Shown: positions 18,798-30,767 of the stretch, one piece after another
Numbering within the stretch: the first letter of the stretch is position 1
Layout: every line of letters starts with the position of its first letter
Assembly (NCBI RefSeq): GCF_000001735.4
Contig: NC_003070.9
Span: 30,117,971 to 30,181,970 of the forward strand
DNA: 64,000 nucleotides
DNA from: Arabidopsis thaliana
Taxonomy: Eukaryota > Streptophyta > Magnoliopsida > Brassicales > Brassicaceae
Direction: 5' to 3'
Made by a program: the position numbers and the translations under genes
Notes under the pieces: generated by a model
The model's input: the letters and a program-made list of their open reading frames with translations, nothing else
The model's database searches: none
What the model was told of the DNA's origin: nothing

Positions 18798-21227
18798 TTG
18801 TATCCTACTCCTAAATACCTTTGCGGTTTCCAGTGTTCTCTTGATTCTCAACCCTGTGTTGTTATCTTCTCTTTCCCTGCCTTCTTCTTCTTTTCCTTTT
18901 CTATATTGATGCAGAAGAATAATGTTTTTTTGAAAAATGTTTTTATATGATCAGCTTTTTGATTATGACATTACTATATATGCTTGAATTTTTGTCTTGG
19001 TTTGCAATAATGTCTGATTGAAAGAGAAATACAGGCAAATAAGACGGTAGTTTAGCAGTTTGTGTTTATATCGTTGTTGTATTAACGCCTAAGCTAAAAA
19101 AATCTTCATGATACATGCATGTTAATATGTTATGTGATTTGAAGAAGAAGAAAAATATGATATTGGCACGGTTCTAATTTTGAGAAAATTGAGAGCACAT
19201 GCATTAGATATGATCATTCTCATAGATAGTGCTGGAGGTTAGAGACCGACTTTACCAACGTGTTCATTACGTTTTCTACTCGCTTTCCATTTTTCTTTAC
19301 TCAATCAGGTCAGATCGAAACGTTGGACTCATAGTTCCAAAATTAGCTAAAATTAGATACTTATTTATTAAAACAATCCTGTACTTTTGACCTAATTAGA
19401 TATTTCGGCAAAATATCTAACAAATATCCCCTTCTGATCTTTTGGTATTTTCTCAAAATAAACTAATCCAAACCGAAACTAAAATTATTTGATGGAACGT
19501 ACATTCGTTAAATGAATTTCGCAGACATAAATAACTTTACTTTATTAAAAGAGAGTAATAAATTGGAATTCAATTATATAAAACTTCTAACTCTTTATTA
19601 TTAAATGAAAGTTATAAGATTTTCACAATCCATGATACTGCTTAAAAAATTTCACTGCACTGTTATCATACAAACAAAGAAGAAAATACTATGCAATTTC
19701 TGTAAGAATTGATGACTGATGGGAACGTTATGATTATGTTATCTTCAACTATGGAGTGAGGATCTTTATTTCCATACTATACAGGCCACTCGATGGGTCT
19801 ATTTGAAATAATGCAATAGATAGATAGATGTATATATACACACACAACAAATATGTGTATTGTTTATACGCTCCGGGATAAACACACATTTTCCACACTT
19901 TTAATTCGTTACCGTTTCAGGACCAATTTTAAAAAGAAGGTTGGTACTATACTATTGACTAGCTAGCTGGTCAGGGACCTTGATGGTACATGGAAGTTTC
20001 ATATTTTATACAGAAACAAAATAATAGAGAGTATAAGAATATCAACGACGAGATCTGAGAAGATTTGTTTTCTCTTTTTTTTGTTATCAAATATGAGAAG
20101 ATTTTGTAAATCTGTAAGTTTTAATTTATAAAAGTTGAGATGCAATCCAGTGACTCCATTCTTTTAAAATCCACTAGTACTTAGTTACCCTAATGTTAAA
20201 CGTTGAAAAATGAGATTTAGATTAGTTAACAAGACTTTATAGTTAACTAATCATATAGGGGAATCAATAATATATATGCAACTTTTGATGACCACACTGT
20301 TAGATGCTTTGTTTAAATAAAACTAAAGATAGAAAGAAAAGTACCCTTTTGATCTGTACTGATTGTATAATCGTTCTATAATATGTGGAATATTGTAAAG
20401 AATCGAAAAAAGGAGTGAAGGAGAAACAGTGATCGGAAAGAAATAAGTAATGTAAGGTTATAATGTTGCCTAAGACCGTCAAACAAGAATCTTCAAAAGT
20501 ATACACGAATATATATGTAACAACTCAAGTGATTAATATCAAAACGGAAAAACAACTAAATGTTGTAAATATTTATGTTGTTTGTCAACATGCGAGTTTA
20601 AATATGGATGGTACCACATGGATGATAATGACAACACATACTAATATATGTCTTGGCCAAATGTATGTCTCCTAATAGATTGGGAGTAATTGAGCAATTA
20701 TTACCTATATTTGATAAGATATGTCATTATGTGTAGTATCATTTAACAAGCTATAATTAACATACTTTATATATACTGGTTAGAGTAATAAACCAAAAGC
20801 TCACTTCACCCAATAAGTGAAACAGAACTTTAAATACGTATAAGCCAATTCAAAGAAGAAGAATGAAAAATATTGATAGTTAAAACACGAAATCATCATC
20901 CCCTACGTTTGTTAAACTCTTGAATTGTATCGCACATAAGATATGTTTAACGTGACGTAGTAAAAAATAACGGTGAAGAAGTGAAGCGCATCTATATGTA
21001 CTTAAACTTTTTGAACATAAGTTGAAGCGACGAGTCAGCGGCACGTGTCAAGTTAGCATTAGCTTAAACAGTAAAATTCGCGAGTCGTCGTCTTATAAAT
21101 GCTGTACTCGTTGTCTTCCTTTCCCCAACCTTCACTTTCCTCTCAAATCTCCAATAAGTAAACTCTCTCATCGAAAGCTTAAAAGCATCATCACCACAAG
21201 AAAGAAAAGAAAAGAGTAGAATCGAAC
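18798..21227. other. Gene-poor AT-rich spacer before the LURP-one gene
   Basis: About 2.4 kb. It holds the PP2-B11 3' end and, at the right, the promoter of the next gene with a TATA box (TATAAAT, 21094-21100). Short open frames, such as one at 20463-20675, have no recognisable motif and no codon signature. A reverse-orientation poly(T) insertion with near-perfect flanking repeats lies at 20056-20107. Confidence 0.5.
20056..20107 (-). mobile_element. Mini-retroposon footprint in reverse orientation
   Basis: TGAGAAGATTTGT at 20056-20068 recurs as TGAGAAGATTTTGT at 20094-20107, with the first 11 bases identical. Between them is a T-rich scrap that on the minus strand reads TATTTGATAAC followed by A8. 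The layout is a direct repeat around a short A-tailed fragment. The single-base difference between copies makes this weaker than the perfect cases. Confidence 0.45.
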
Positions 21228-22016
21228 ATGAAGGGGGGTTTGCTTGTGGACGATGAATTTATACACGGAGAAGAAAGGAGCCTGACTGTTCGGAAAACAT
21301 CTCTGTTTTTCGCCGGCGATGGTTTCACAGTTTACGACTGCAAGGGAAGTTTGGTGTTTCGGGTTGACTCTTACGGTGGTCCCAACACCCGCGACACCGA
21401 CGAGGTTGTCCTCATGGACGCTCACGGCCGTTGTCTCCTCACCCTCCGACGAAAGGTGCCTCCATTTTTTTAATTTGATTCTCTTCATTAGTTTGTGATC
21501 GAATTTGAAAGAAAAAAATATCTGAAAGGGGTTTTCTTGGAATTGACTTTCTCTTAACTCGCTGGGAGTTGAAACTTACTCTGTTTTTAAATTTCCAAAT
21601 TGGTGAAACAGAGGCCGAGTTTGCGACGGAGATGGGAGGGGTATCTCGGGGAGAGATCGGACGGCCAGAAACCGATCTTCGGGGTAAGGAGATCTTCGAT
21701 AATCGGGAGGAACAGTGTGACGGTGGAGGTGTACGGGGACTACCAGTGCAGCGAGTACCTGATAGAAGGTAGTTTCGGGGCAAGGAACTGCACGGTGGTG
21801 GAGGCGGAGACGAGGCGGAAGGTGGCGGAGATAAGGCGCAAAGTGGATGCGTCAACGAACGTGATGCTTGGGAAAGACGTTTTCTCGTTGAACGTGAAGC
21901 CCGGTTTTGATGGAGCCTTTGCAATGGGATTGGTTCTTGTGCTTGATCAAATCTACGGCGACGATCTCCTTGAGGTTGGTGAGGAACAGGTGCACCCTTC
22001 CGCAGAAGATCTCTGA
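21228..22016 (+). CDS. LURP-one-related (Tubby-like fold) protein
   Basis: Two exons, 21228-21455 and 21612-22016, encode 210 residues. The protein is one LURP-one/Tubby C-terminal-like domain, recognisable from LTVRKTSLFFAGDGFTVYDC, LVFRVDSYGG, EVVLMDAHGRCLLTLRRK, YLIEGSFGARNCTVVE, KVAEIRRK and the glycine-rich GFDGAFAMGLVLVLDQIYGD near the C-terminus. The founding member LURP1 is needed for basal resistance to an oomycete, and the fold is related to Tubby and scramblase proteins that bind membranes or DNA. The biochemical role of this member is unknown. The start is the first ATG after a TATA box and short leader. Recalled as AT1G80120, possibly named LOR5; I leave the symbol blank. Confidence 0.9.
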
Positions 22017-23279
22017 TTTGATTTTTCACCCTTTTTTTGTTTTTGTTTTCTTCTTTTTTGGTGGGACGCAAACAAAATCGAGTGGAAAAATAATAATTAT
22101 TGTGAGTTTGTGTCGGTTTGAAAGGAAACGATTTGGACAAATTATTTCTCGTCATTCCCATGGGCTGTTGTAATCTGGTTTGAATTTCTTACTCAGTTAC
22201 AGCTGTTTGATTTGAAAGAAAAAAAGGGTTTACGAAAGGAGTTTAGTTGTAGATAAACATTACTTTTGTGTCTAATTCATTTTGCTTTTGTTGGTGAGTT
22301 AGGCGAAAAGTTACAACTTGTATATTAGCTTGAACGAGTTGCAAATTCAAAAATATCAAAGCGACCAAACCCTTAAAAGTGTTCCATCTATTTTTCTCTC
22401 TCCATTGACATAGCCTTTATAGGACGGTTCAACTATAATACTCCAAATCTATGGGAGATAGTGATAGCTTAGAAAAATTGTGTCAAATAAGAGTATATGT
22501 TATGGGTACAAACTACCATACTTAATAAATCCTCCTGACTTAGTTACAATGGAAATTGTCGAAAGAAAAAGAAGGAAAAGTTTCATCTTCTTAAAAAGAA
22601 ATATTGGACGGAAAGCATGTCGGTGTATGACCAAACAGTAGTAAATAGTTAAGCAGACAGGAAGCCTTGATTATACGAATAACAAGTTTTTTTGGTTCAT
22701 ACGGTGATCGTCTTTTGTTCACAAAAAGAAAAAACTTCTTCGTCTCTTATCTTAGCTGGATCATAACTAACTATTTAGATAGACAAAGTTAAAGATCAAA
22801 TTCTCCTTGCATTTAAGTTGTCCACACCTCTTTTCTAGTATAATCATTTTCTTGTTTCGTGGAATGGTCACATTGAATTTTAATTTTGGCCCATTAGCCC
22901 ACTAACATGTGGAGGTTACCAACGAGAAATCAGATGTTTAGGCCCAAGTATATAAGAACAAGATATCTTTGACTTTAACTCCAAACAAAATCGATCGATC
23001 TGTATCATCAATTTCATCATACTTTTTTTTAACAAACAAATGCCTAATATTTTGTCTATCTCGATAGGACATGGGTAAGTTTCATACTTTATAATACAAA
23101 AAGACACATAAATACTGCAAATATAAGTACATACCCTTATTATGAAGACTACAGAACATATACAAAGATTCTGAACATATATTATACACGCATATTGCAT
23201 TTGAGTATGTGTATTAAATATGCTTCTATATATGTTATTTACCTAAATACGAACATTCACGAAGGTGTTCATATGTGTC
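22017..23279. other. Spacer between two convergent genes
   Basis: About 1.26 kb of AT-rich sequence holding the 3' ends of the LURP-one gene (+) and the TPR gene (-). No coding frame, tRNA or clear repeat is seen. Confidence 0.5.
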
Positions 23280-24508
23280 TTAGGATGATGCGGTAATAGA
23301 AGTGTGTTGGGGAAAATCACGGAACATGGTAGTTGGAGGCACATGGCCAGTTTCATCACTCAAGTTCTCTTCTTCTTCTCCTAATGCTTCATCTTCTTCG
23401 TCCTCATCCACATCCCACAGAAACCTTGCGTATGAAGCTTGCACATAACTGCACCATTCCATCATCACAATATTGTTATCATCATGAAGTCTTTTTCCTT
23501 AATTTTCAAAATTGGTTCAATTATAGAAAGGTACTTTGCAAAATTACCAATCTTCCGGGGACATCTTGACGGCTTGCTTATAGTAAGAGTGGGCTCTTTG
23601 ACGATCTTGATGGTTGTGCAAAATGAGATCAGCATAGAGAGATAGAACGTTTCCATCGTTGGTGTTCCCCAAAATTGCTCTTTCACAATACTCTTCTGCT
23701 TTTTTCATGTCTCCTTTCACCTGTTCATATACATATAGTTTTTTTTCCCGATGAGAACGTTTCTTTCCTCTCTTCTACGCATTTCCCTAAAACTAAACAT
23801 GAAAACTTCTGATTTTTAATTTTATTATTTATTTTCATTTGTCACGCAATACAATCTTTACACGTGGATGGATCTTCAACTTATTAAATATCCTACATAA
23901 AAGACAGTAAAAAGATATTTTCCTTTTTGTACCTCTTTCAAGAACTTGGCGTAGTTTCCGGTCAAAAGCGAGTTTCCTGGATTCGAGTCGATCATCTCCC
24001 GGTAATACGTGTCGGTAGCGTCCTCACTCCTACCGCCGTCCACACCACTTCCACCGACACCACCGCCGCCGTTACAAATATTGCCGCCGCTGCCTCCCAT
24101 CCCGCCACCACCACCACTCACAAGAGTCTCCAGACGATCATTACTACTGGCCTTATCTCCCTGTCCAGAGCTCGAGAAGAGCCTCTCCACTAAGAAAGGT
24201 GATGACCGATCCAAAGTCTTTTTTGTGTAGCGTGTTTCATCTAAAGATGACCTGCGTTGCCTGCTTGATGTTGGAGTTTTGTAGCTGTGCTCGTTGCTTT
24301 TTGATTTAAGAATAATAATCTCCTTGTTGTCAGAGAGAGCTTGGTGCAGCTGCTCCCCAGTGTGTCCATCTATGGACTTTGATGAGAAAAGAGACAATGA
24401 TGTTGACCGGCGCCAGAGCTGTGACTCCGGTTCCGGAGACGATTCTCTCGAGCAGTGTTGTGGAAGCCACGAGTTCAGTATCGGAGCAGATGTGCTTCTC
24501 AATAACAT
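23280..24508 (-). CDS. Tetratricopeptide-repeat-like protein
   Basis: Minus-strand exons 23933-24508, 23548-23720 and 23280-23448 encode 305 residues. The N-terminal half is low-complexity and serine-rich (MLLRSTSAPILNSWLPQ). A glycine-rich linker follows at about residues 130-165 (GGGGGMGGSGGN). The C-terminal half holds two to three helical TPR-like units: DTYYREMIDSNPGNSLLTGN, AEEYCERAILGNTNDGNVLS and AHSYYKQAVKMSPED, then an acidic stretch (DVDEDEEDE). The nearest known class is a plant TPR-like superfamily whose members are often stress-induced; molecular function is not established. The ATG at 24508 is chosen because MLLRSTSAPIL is the usual family start, although an in-frame ATG exists at 24529. 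Recalled as AT1G80130. Confidence 0.88.
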
Positions 24509-25897
24509 GATGATCCACTCGGTTACCAAATATTTTTAAATTTAAAACTCCATTAAACAAGAACCACTCATCAGTATCTTTATAATGTATATAATGAGAG
24601 TAGTCTACCAGAGTCTTATATAATGGTAAGCCGCATAATTAAATTTAGACTGTAAAAGATAAGTGTATATATTATTGGTCTCTAAGTTGACACCAGCCAA
24701 GTGAAAAAATAGTGAAATTATTCTACGGGACCATGGATTGATAGAAAAAGATCGGATTAAAACACAGCCGCTAGTACTTTGACACGTTGACCATAACCAC
24801 ATGGGCAAATGCGGGACCCACCTTTCACTCTTTTGTCGACATCATTACATAGTAGTTTAGTATCCTCACAGAAAATTGACGGTGCTGCGTTGCGCATGAG
24901 ATGGAGACAAACTCTAAATGTAACTGTCAGCTACAGTGTTATCTTGGATCGAGACAACAGTCGACACGTTTAAGAGTTCAGCTGACGAATGCCGACAAAG
25001 ACGGAGACGGAGACGTTATACGGCAAGCGGTGAGATCTCTCTCAGTGCTTCACATTCATCATCACTCTCATGCTTTTTATCAACTACGGGCTCTGTTCTT
25101 TTGTCACGCTATATGGATTAAATGTATTCGGTAGATAATAACGTTTTGAGGGTTTCTTTCGAAGGTTTGAGAAGATAAAGATACGTGCATGATCCACTTT
25201 ACATAAGATTCTCTAGGATCATTTATGGAGCTGATAAATACTGCATTACGAATCTGATTTATGAATATTATTATATGAATCTGATTGGTCCTATATATCC
25301 CATTTTTACATCAACATAAGGAATCACTTGGATGTGATGCCTGAGGTTGAAATGTTCGATATTCAATTTCTTCTTATTTTGCGGAGGCGCAGTCGAGTTA
25401 TTCATAAATGTAATTAAGATCCGATATTGAGACGGTCGTTATCTGACAGACAGGTAAACCAAAACGTACGGTGTGGGATTGTGCTTTGATGACTTGCGAA
25501 AAGGTCTTCGTTACTGGAATTTGGAACTTTATGCTTAGTAGGCCCATATCCTTATTTTTCTATTCCGGCTGCTCTTTGTAGGCCCATAACAATTCAGGCC
25601 CACAATTAGTACGCATGTGGATCCGTGTGCCATTCGACATGCATGATACATATAGATGAGATGACAAACACATCATCAACTTTTTTTCCTTTCTTAATAC
25701 ACACCAATACACCATGACTATCAATGAACACATGCCAAGCCACGAGTAAATGTTTACCTGATTACATATCGAAAGATTGTATAATTCCCGACAATATCCA
25801 ATGAACCACCATCATGATGCCATCATTCATGGGTCAGATCATGAACATCCATGAGAAGCAAGACACTAGATAAATAATGTATATATAGATACTATTC
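24509..25897. other. Spacer upstream of the TPR gene and downstream of EPFL8
   Basis: About 1.4 kb that should hold the TPR gene promoter (left) and the EPFL8 3' end (right). Short open frames near 24901-25134 have no recognisable domain. AGGCCCAT-type motifs occur near 25540-25580 but next to no obvious start codon. No RNA gene was recognised. Confidence 0.45.
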
Positions 25898-26285
25898 TTA
25901 AGGTTCAAATACTCTATCTCTACATCTACATATCCACTTTACCGGATAGTATGGTTCACTATCATCATCATCATCATGAGCACCACGAATGTCAAATAGA
26001 TAAGGAAGGCAAGGCTTGCAGTTCCGGCATTTTGTCGCACACACGGGAGGCTCTGAACCCATAACCGATTCTTTCATTCTTTGTTGATGACCATGTGCCC
26101 CTACATGCATGTACATTAGTATATACATATAATCAGAAAGGGATTAATAAAGGGGCAATATTTCAGGGATTTGGATATGTATATATACCAGATATGCAGT
26201 GTAGAGAGAGCAGAGAGAAGAAGATGTTAGCAACGAACAGTGCAGCTCCAAAACCACATCGTTTATATTTTCTTGACGAATCCAT
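25898..26285 (-). CDS. EPFL8: Secreted cysteine-rich peptide, EPF-like 8
   Basis: Two minus-strand exons, 26189-26285 and 25898-26100, encode 99 residues. Residues 1-32 form a signal peptide with hydrophobic core ALFVANIFFSLLSL. The mature C-terminal part has six cysteines in the EPF/EPFL spacing: VCATKCRNCKPC, then KWICRC close to the end. The loop between cysteines 4 and 5 is unusually acidic (HDDDDDSEP), encoded by a short ATC-type trinucleotide run. EPFL peptides are apoplastic ligands of ERECTA-family receptor kinases, in some tissues modulated by TMM. A specific role for this member is not established to my knowledge. A TATA-like TATATAA lies at 26351-26357 on the minus strand. Recalled as AT1G80133. 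Confidence 0.88.
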
Positions 26286-28291
26286 ATCATCACAATTTTC
26301 TCAAAACCCAAAGTTACATAGCATACACAAGCTTTGGGACATGAATACATTTATATAGGCGCGTGTAATAGATACACTATATTAATATACATTTGCATGG
26401 GAAAAGAGCATGCCCCTTATTTCCATTGCCCGGCTAAGCTTTTTTTATTTTATTTTATTGAAGGTTATACTAAGCTGTATGTTTCATGTCGGTCATAAAC
26501 ATTAAATTAAAATTACGTCTAAACAATTATTTGACGAAAAAAGAGTTGCTAGCTATATAAATTAAGATACGTCAAATGGTTGCATATACGTATGATCATT
26601 CTGAAAATGATGTATCGCATGATGATATACGTACACGAACAAATTAAAGGCTAATTAATCGCATGATGATATCCGTATAACCTTCACAAAATCACTTAGT
26701 TTGGGACCAAAAAATGTCATAAAGCAAATCCACCGAATTGGCATTGTCTTCTATTACTGAAACCAAAATCATAATCCGGTCATCTCGAACCACGATGGAA
26801 GTTGGGGACGGGTGAGGACTGAGGAGACAAGAGACATGTCAAATGATGCCAATTGGTAAAAATGACGACCAATAGAAGATAGGTAAAGTTTGTCGGAGAA
26901 AACCAAAAGCATTTACGTTAATTTATTGTTGTCTCTTTACGTTTATTCAAACCTTTTCACTTTGGGGAAAAGTCATGAATACCAAGACATTACTAAGAAA
27001 TTAACTTGTGATCTCTTCCTTTATCACGTACAGTTTGGTAACAGTAATTTCTTCCTAGTGTTTCATTTAATTTCTATATTTGTAATATAAAGACCAGATG
27101 TCAAATCCATTGATTGTGAATCTTGTGATGGCAGAAGTGATCACCAATTTTGCCGATCAACAATATCAATTTAAATGAATCCGAAGGTTTTGTCAAACAA
27201 AAAAAAAAAAAGGAATCTAAAGGTTTAGAGAAGGGATGTCATTTCAACTTTTTCTAAACTCAAAAAATGATTTCATGAGATTTTCTCACAATCCTTGTGT
27301 TTTAGAATTTTAACTACCATTTAATTAGGAAACATCTAAAAAAACATTTAAATTTAGTAATACATGTATTTAAGTTAGATTTTATTGGTAGCCCATTTTG
27401 TAAAATAGTCAAAACTTATAGGTTGATTCGTTTCGTTTGGTTGATTCGTTTCAAGACTTTAGCAGGTTTCCGATTTCAACGCTTTCTTCTCGATTTGAAT
27501 CTCTGATTAGGATGTCGAACACTTAACGTTGAGAGCGAGATTCTGAGTGTTTGTGCTCTGATGTGTTCTCTTTATCCCGGAAAACATGTTCACAAATGAC
27601 AAAGACAGAGGATTAAGCGACTCATAAGATTGAAATCTCCTACTGAGTTCTAATTTTGGCTGGTTAAGTTACTTGGCGGAGAAAGATTCTTCTATATATT
27701 GATCATACTTTTTCCGGCTCTCCCACTTGTTTCCAGTTTTCTGAAAAAGATAATGTTCTATTGACTGCTGCGAATCCTAAAGTCATTTTTGCTGTGGTTC
27801 TTGGATTGAGTCAAGCAATGTAAAATGCGGCGGGTGCTGATTCTTGAATCATTGATCTTCATGCTAAACAAGACACGTTATTTTTTGTGATAAGAGATAA
27901 AACAGAGCAACTTAATATCATCATACTTCTTGATTAATCTTTTTATTAATTTGAAATATTAACTTCGATTTAAAAACAAATGCCTATTTCCTTTATTGCT
28001 GGAAAATTCATTGAACTTTCAAGAATCAGTACACAGAATCCTTGGATGGCACTCCGATATTAGAGGAAAATTAAGTCTACAAATGAAATACATTCAGAGA
28101 ATATATCCATAAATAGATACCTAAAAATTTAAGAAAACCAAACAGAGTGCATGCATTTATATCCAATGCTGTTATGTTACTAATGTGATATTTGAATCAA
28201 TCCCTTATGTTGTGTGTTTATATATACCTTAAGACAATCTGAAAGTAATCCACTATTCAACTCTGCTTAGATCGATCCATTTCTCGTTAAA
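26286..28291. other. AT-rich spacer with a small A-tailed insertion
   Basis: Two kilobases without a confident gene. The left edge is the EPFL8 promoter, the right edge the polygalacturonase promoter (TATATATA near 28218-28226). A mini-retroposon footprint sits at 27177-27225. Around 27440-27920 the base composition is less AT-rich and one stretch reads like decayed coding sequence, but I could not name a family. No RNA gene is seen. Confidence 0.45.
27177..27225 (+). mobile_element. Mini-retroposon footprint (TGTCAAAC + A12)
   Basis: GAATCCGAAGGTTT at 27177-27190 and GAATCTAAAGGTTT at 27212-27225 agree at 12 of 14 positions. They flank TGTCAAAC followed by about twelve A residues. The two mismatches suggest an older insertion than the perfect-repeat cases. 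Confidence 0.5.
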
Positions 28292-30210
28292 ATGGTAAGA
28301 CTCGTTGCCTATATCTACTAACATTGAACCTGATTTTTAAAATATTAATCCTCTTTTTGTACATATGTGTAGGATTGGTTTTTGATCGTACTCGTTGCAA
28401 TTTTAGGATTTCCCGGGTTAAGCTATAGTGAATCAGTGATGAAATATGGAGCGGTCGGGGATGGAATTGTCGATGATACATCTGTAAGTTATTGGTGTAT
28501 ATATATTATATATCAGTACAAGCAGCATAATTGTTTAGTCATCATATAAAAAAAATTAAACTTTTGCATGGTATATGTGGGCAAAAAAAAACAAGGCGTT
28601 CCAAAAGGCGTGGGAGGATGCTTGTAAGGGAAGCTCCAAAATGGGAAGTGTAAACGTACCAGCAGGGAAGGTGTTCCTCCTCAACTCCCTTCACTTCACG
28701 GGTCCTTGCATACCCAAACCTCTCCTTTTCATTGTAAATCCCTCCACCACTTTACTTGATTGATATTACATGAATACTCGAATATGAACCTACTCCTCCA
28801 AGTTAATTATAAAGTTACTTTTGCTGATATATGTATATATAGATCGATGGAGAGATGATAGCGCAGAGTGATCCACAGAAGTGGGGAAATGGTGAGAACG
28901 GGGTAATACCATGGCTCATATTCGATCAAGTAGATGGACTTGCAATCGTAGGGCGCGGCTTGTTGGACGGCCAAGGCAAATCATGGTGGGATATTCATTG
29001 TAGAGACCATCCCGGACCCGTAAGTTTCCTTTTTTTTAACTTTTTATTTTTCTTGGGTTATAATGTATCCTAACAAACCATCTCTATGTGATAATACATT
29101 TTGTAACCTATAACGTGTCACAGAATTGCATCTGCCTTGCACCAACGGTAAGTTTGCTATTTACAAAAGGAAGTACGTAGTATGTATATAATAACTTGGA
29201 CGTCTCTATAACTATAGATATATTTCTCGCAGATGATGACATTTAGCAACTGCGGAAATGTAACATTAAAGAGTTTGAGATTTAGAAATAGTGCACAAAC
29301 ACATGTTCTTGTGATGGGAAGCCAAAATGTGTATATCGATGATATCAAAATAACATCACCGGAGGCTAGCCCTAACACCGACGGTATTCACATCACATCT
29401 TCCACCGCCGTTTCTATCAATCATTCTGACATCGCCACTGGTATATTTCCTTACCTAACCATATAAAAGATCAAACAAAAGTTTAATTTGTTTATTTATT
29501 CTCACAATTAATTAAACAGGTGATGATTGTGTGTCGATCGGAGATCAAGTGAATAATTTGAATGTTACTTTTATGAATTGCGGACCTGGTCACGGTGTGA
29601 GGTGATTACCATCTCCTTATCGACCTCGTAATCTTATATTTTTCATAATAAAAAAATGAGAACTAATAAGAAATTAGAGACAGCATTGGGAGTTTAGGTA
29701 GAGGAGGAACAGAGGTAACAGTGGAAAACATACGTGTGTCGCACGTTAACTTCACTGGAACAACAAACGGAGCTCGAATCAAGACTTGGCCTGGAGGAAC
29801 TGGTTACGTCCGAGGAATCGAGTTCTTCGATATCCGTTTCTCGTCTGTACAAAACCCCATCATCATTGATCAGTTCTACGGTTGTGCCCCTACATGCGTT
29901 GAGACTGTGAGAACCTTTTTCTTTCTATCTTTCAAGTTAATATTAAATGTAAATGAGCTAATGTTTGAATGTAATGTATCAGATGAAGGGAGTTCACATA
30001 GAGAAAGTGAGATACATGAAGATGAGTGGAACATCGGCGACAAAGGTGGCTATGAAACTCGAGTGTTCAGGGGAGAGTGTTCCATGTTCCAACCTTTTCA
30101 TGAGAGACATTGACTTATCTCCGGCCGATGGTATTGATTCTGTCTCCTCTCTCTGCTCTTTTGCTCACGGCTCCGCACAAGGCATCATTCGACCTTTATC
30201 CTGTTTCTAA
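28292..30210 (+). CDS. Polygalacturonase-like pectinase (GH28), copy A
   Basis: Exons 28292-28294 (ATG only), 28373-28483, 28596-28733, 28843-29019, 29124-29147 (24 nt), 29233-29440, 29520-29601, 29684-29906 and 29983-30210 give 397 residues. A signal peptide (MDWFLIVLVAILGFPG) is followed by the right-handed beta-helix of GH28. All four catalytic or substrate motifs are intact: [29 protein letters not shown] and ARIKTWPGG. The enzyme should hydrolyse homogalacturonan in the cell wall. The start is inferred from splicing: the ATG is followed immediately by a donor, and the next exon opens with the signal peptide. A second GH28 gene lies 5.5 kb away on the other strand. Recalled as AT1G80140. 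Confidence 0.87.
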
Positions 30211-30767
30211 CTATTTTAGTAATTTGTAAAGTTTTGGGGTGTAAATTGAATTACTATGTAAATGCAGGGGTCATATTGGAATAAACAACAATGTTTTAGT
30301 TAAAAGGCCTGTATAACAATGCAGGCCCAAACAAAAAGATATGAGCCCAATAGTCACTGAAATTGTTTTCTCAAACCCAAAAAACCTAAAACCTTAAACC
30401 TCCGTATGTGTTCCGTCGTTAGCCTCCTGCTAATCTCCATCTCAGATCGCAATTTCTCCCTTTTCCGGTCACTGCTCCGGCTTACGACTATAGCGTTCCG
30501 AGATAAAGTTCGGCTGTGTTAATTAAATTCGCCGTCGGAGGGATTTTACGGATATGGCTGTTGTTGAATCGCATGGGGATTTAGGTTATTGTCGATTGAG
30601 GTAAATGGATGTCGAGGGTTTGCTCAACTCTTCGCTCTCCTTATCTTTGAAGCTGGTTCTATAGATTGGTTAGTAGATCTTACAAATTGCAAAGATTGGA
30701 GATTTGGGGGATTTGAATAAGCTACATGTTATTCGGGTATGTTTAGGCTCGAGGGAGGCCCTGGATC
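30211..30767 (+). promoter_or_regulatory. Promoter and leader of the PPR gene
   Basis: The region carries two site II type motifs (GGCCCA at 30324-30329, AGCCCA at 30344-30349), typical of nuclear genes for organelle proteins. The leader contains upstream ATGs, including a 16-codon frame starting at 30554. A donor-like GGTAAATG lies near 30600, so part of the leader may be spliced out. Confidence 0.5.
30324..30349 (+). promoter_or_regulatory. Paired site II (TGGGCY) elements
   Basis: GGCCCA and AGCCCA are reverse complements of the TGGGCY site II consensus, spaced 20 bases apart. TCP-class factors bind such pairs in promoters of organelle-protein genes. The downstream gene encodes a PPR protein, which fits. 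Confidence 0.5.

Noticed and set aside
20463-20675. 70-residue open frame in the spacer upstream of the LURP-one gene
   Set aside because: No recognisable motif, no nearby promoter signal, and AT-rich composition like the surrounding spacer.
24901-25134. Cysteine- and histidine-containing 77-residue frame that might be a secreted peptide
   Set aside because: There is no signal peptide, and the cysteines cluster only at the very start.
26426-26482. CTAAGCT direct repeat around a T-rich stretch
   Set aside because: A 7-base repeat is expected by chance at this distance.
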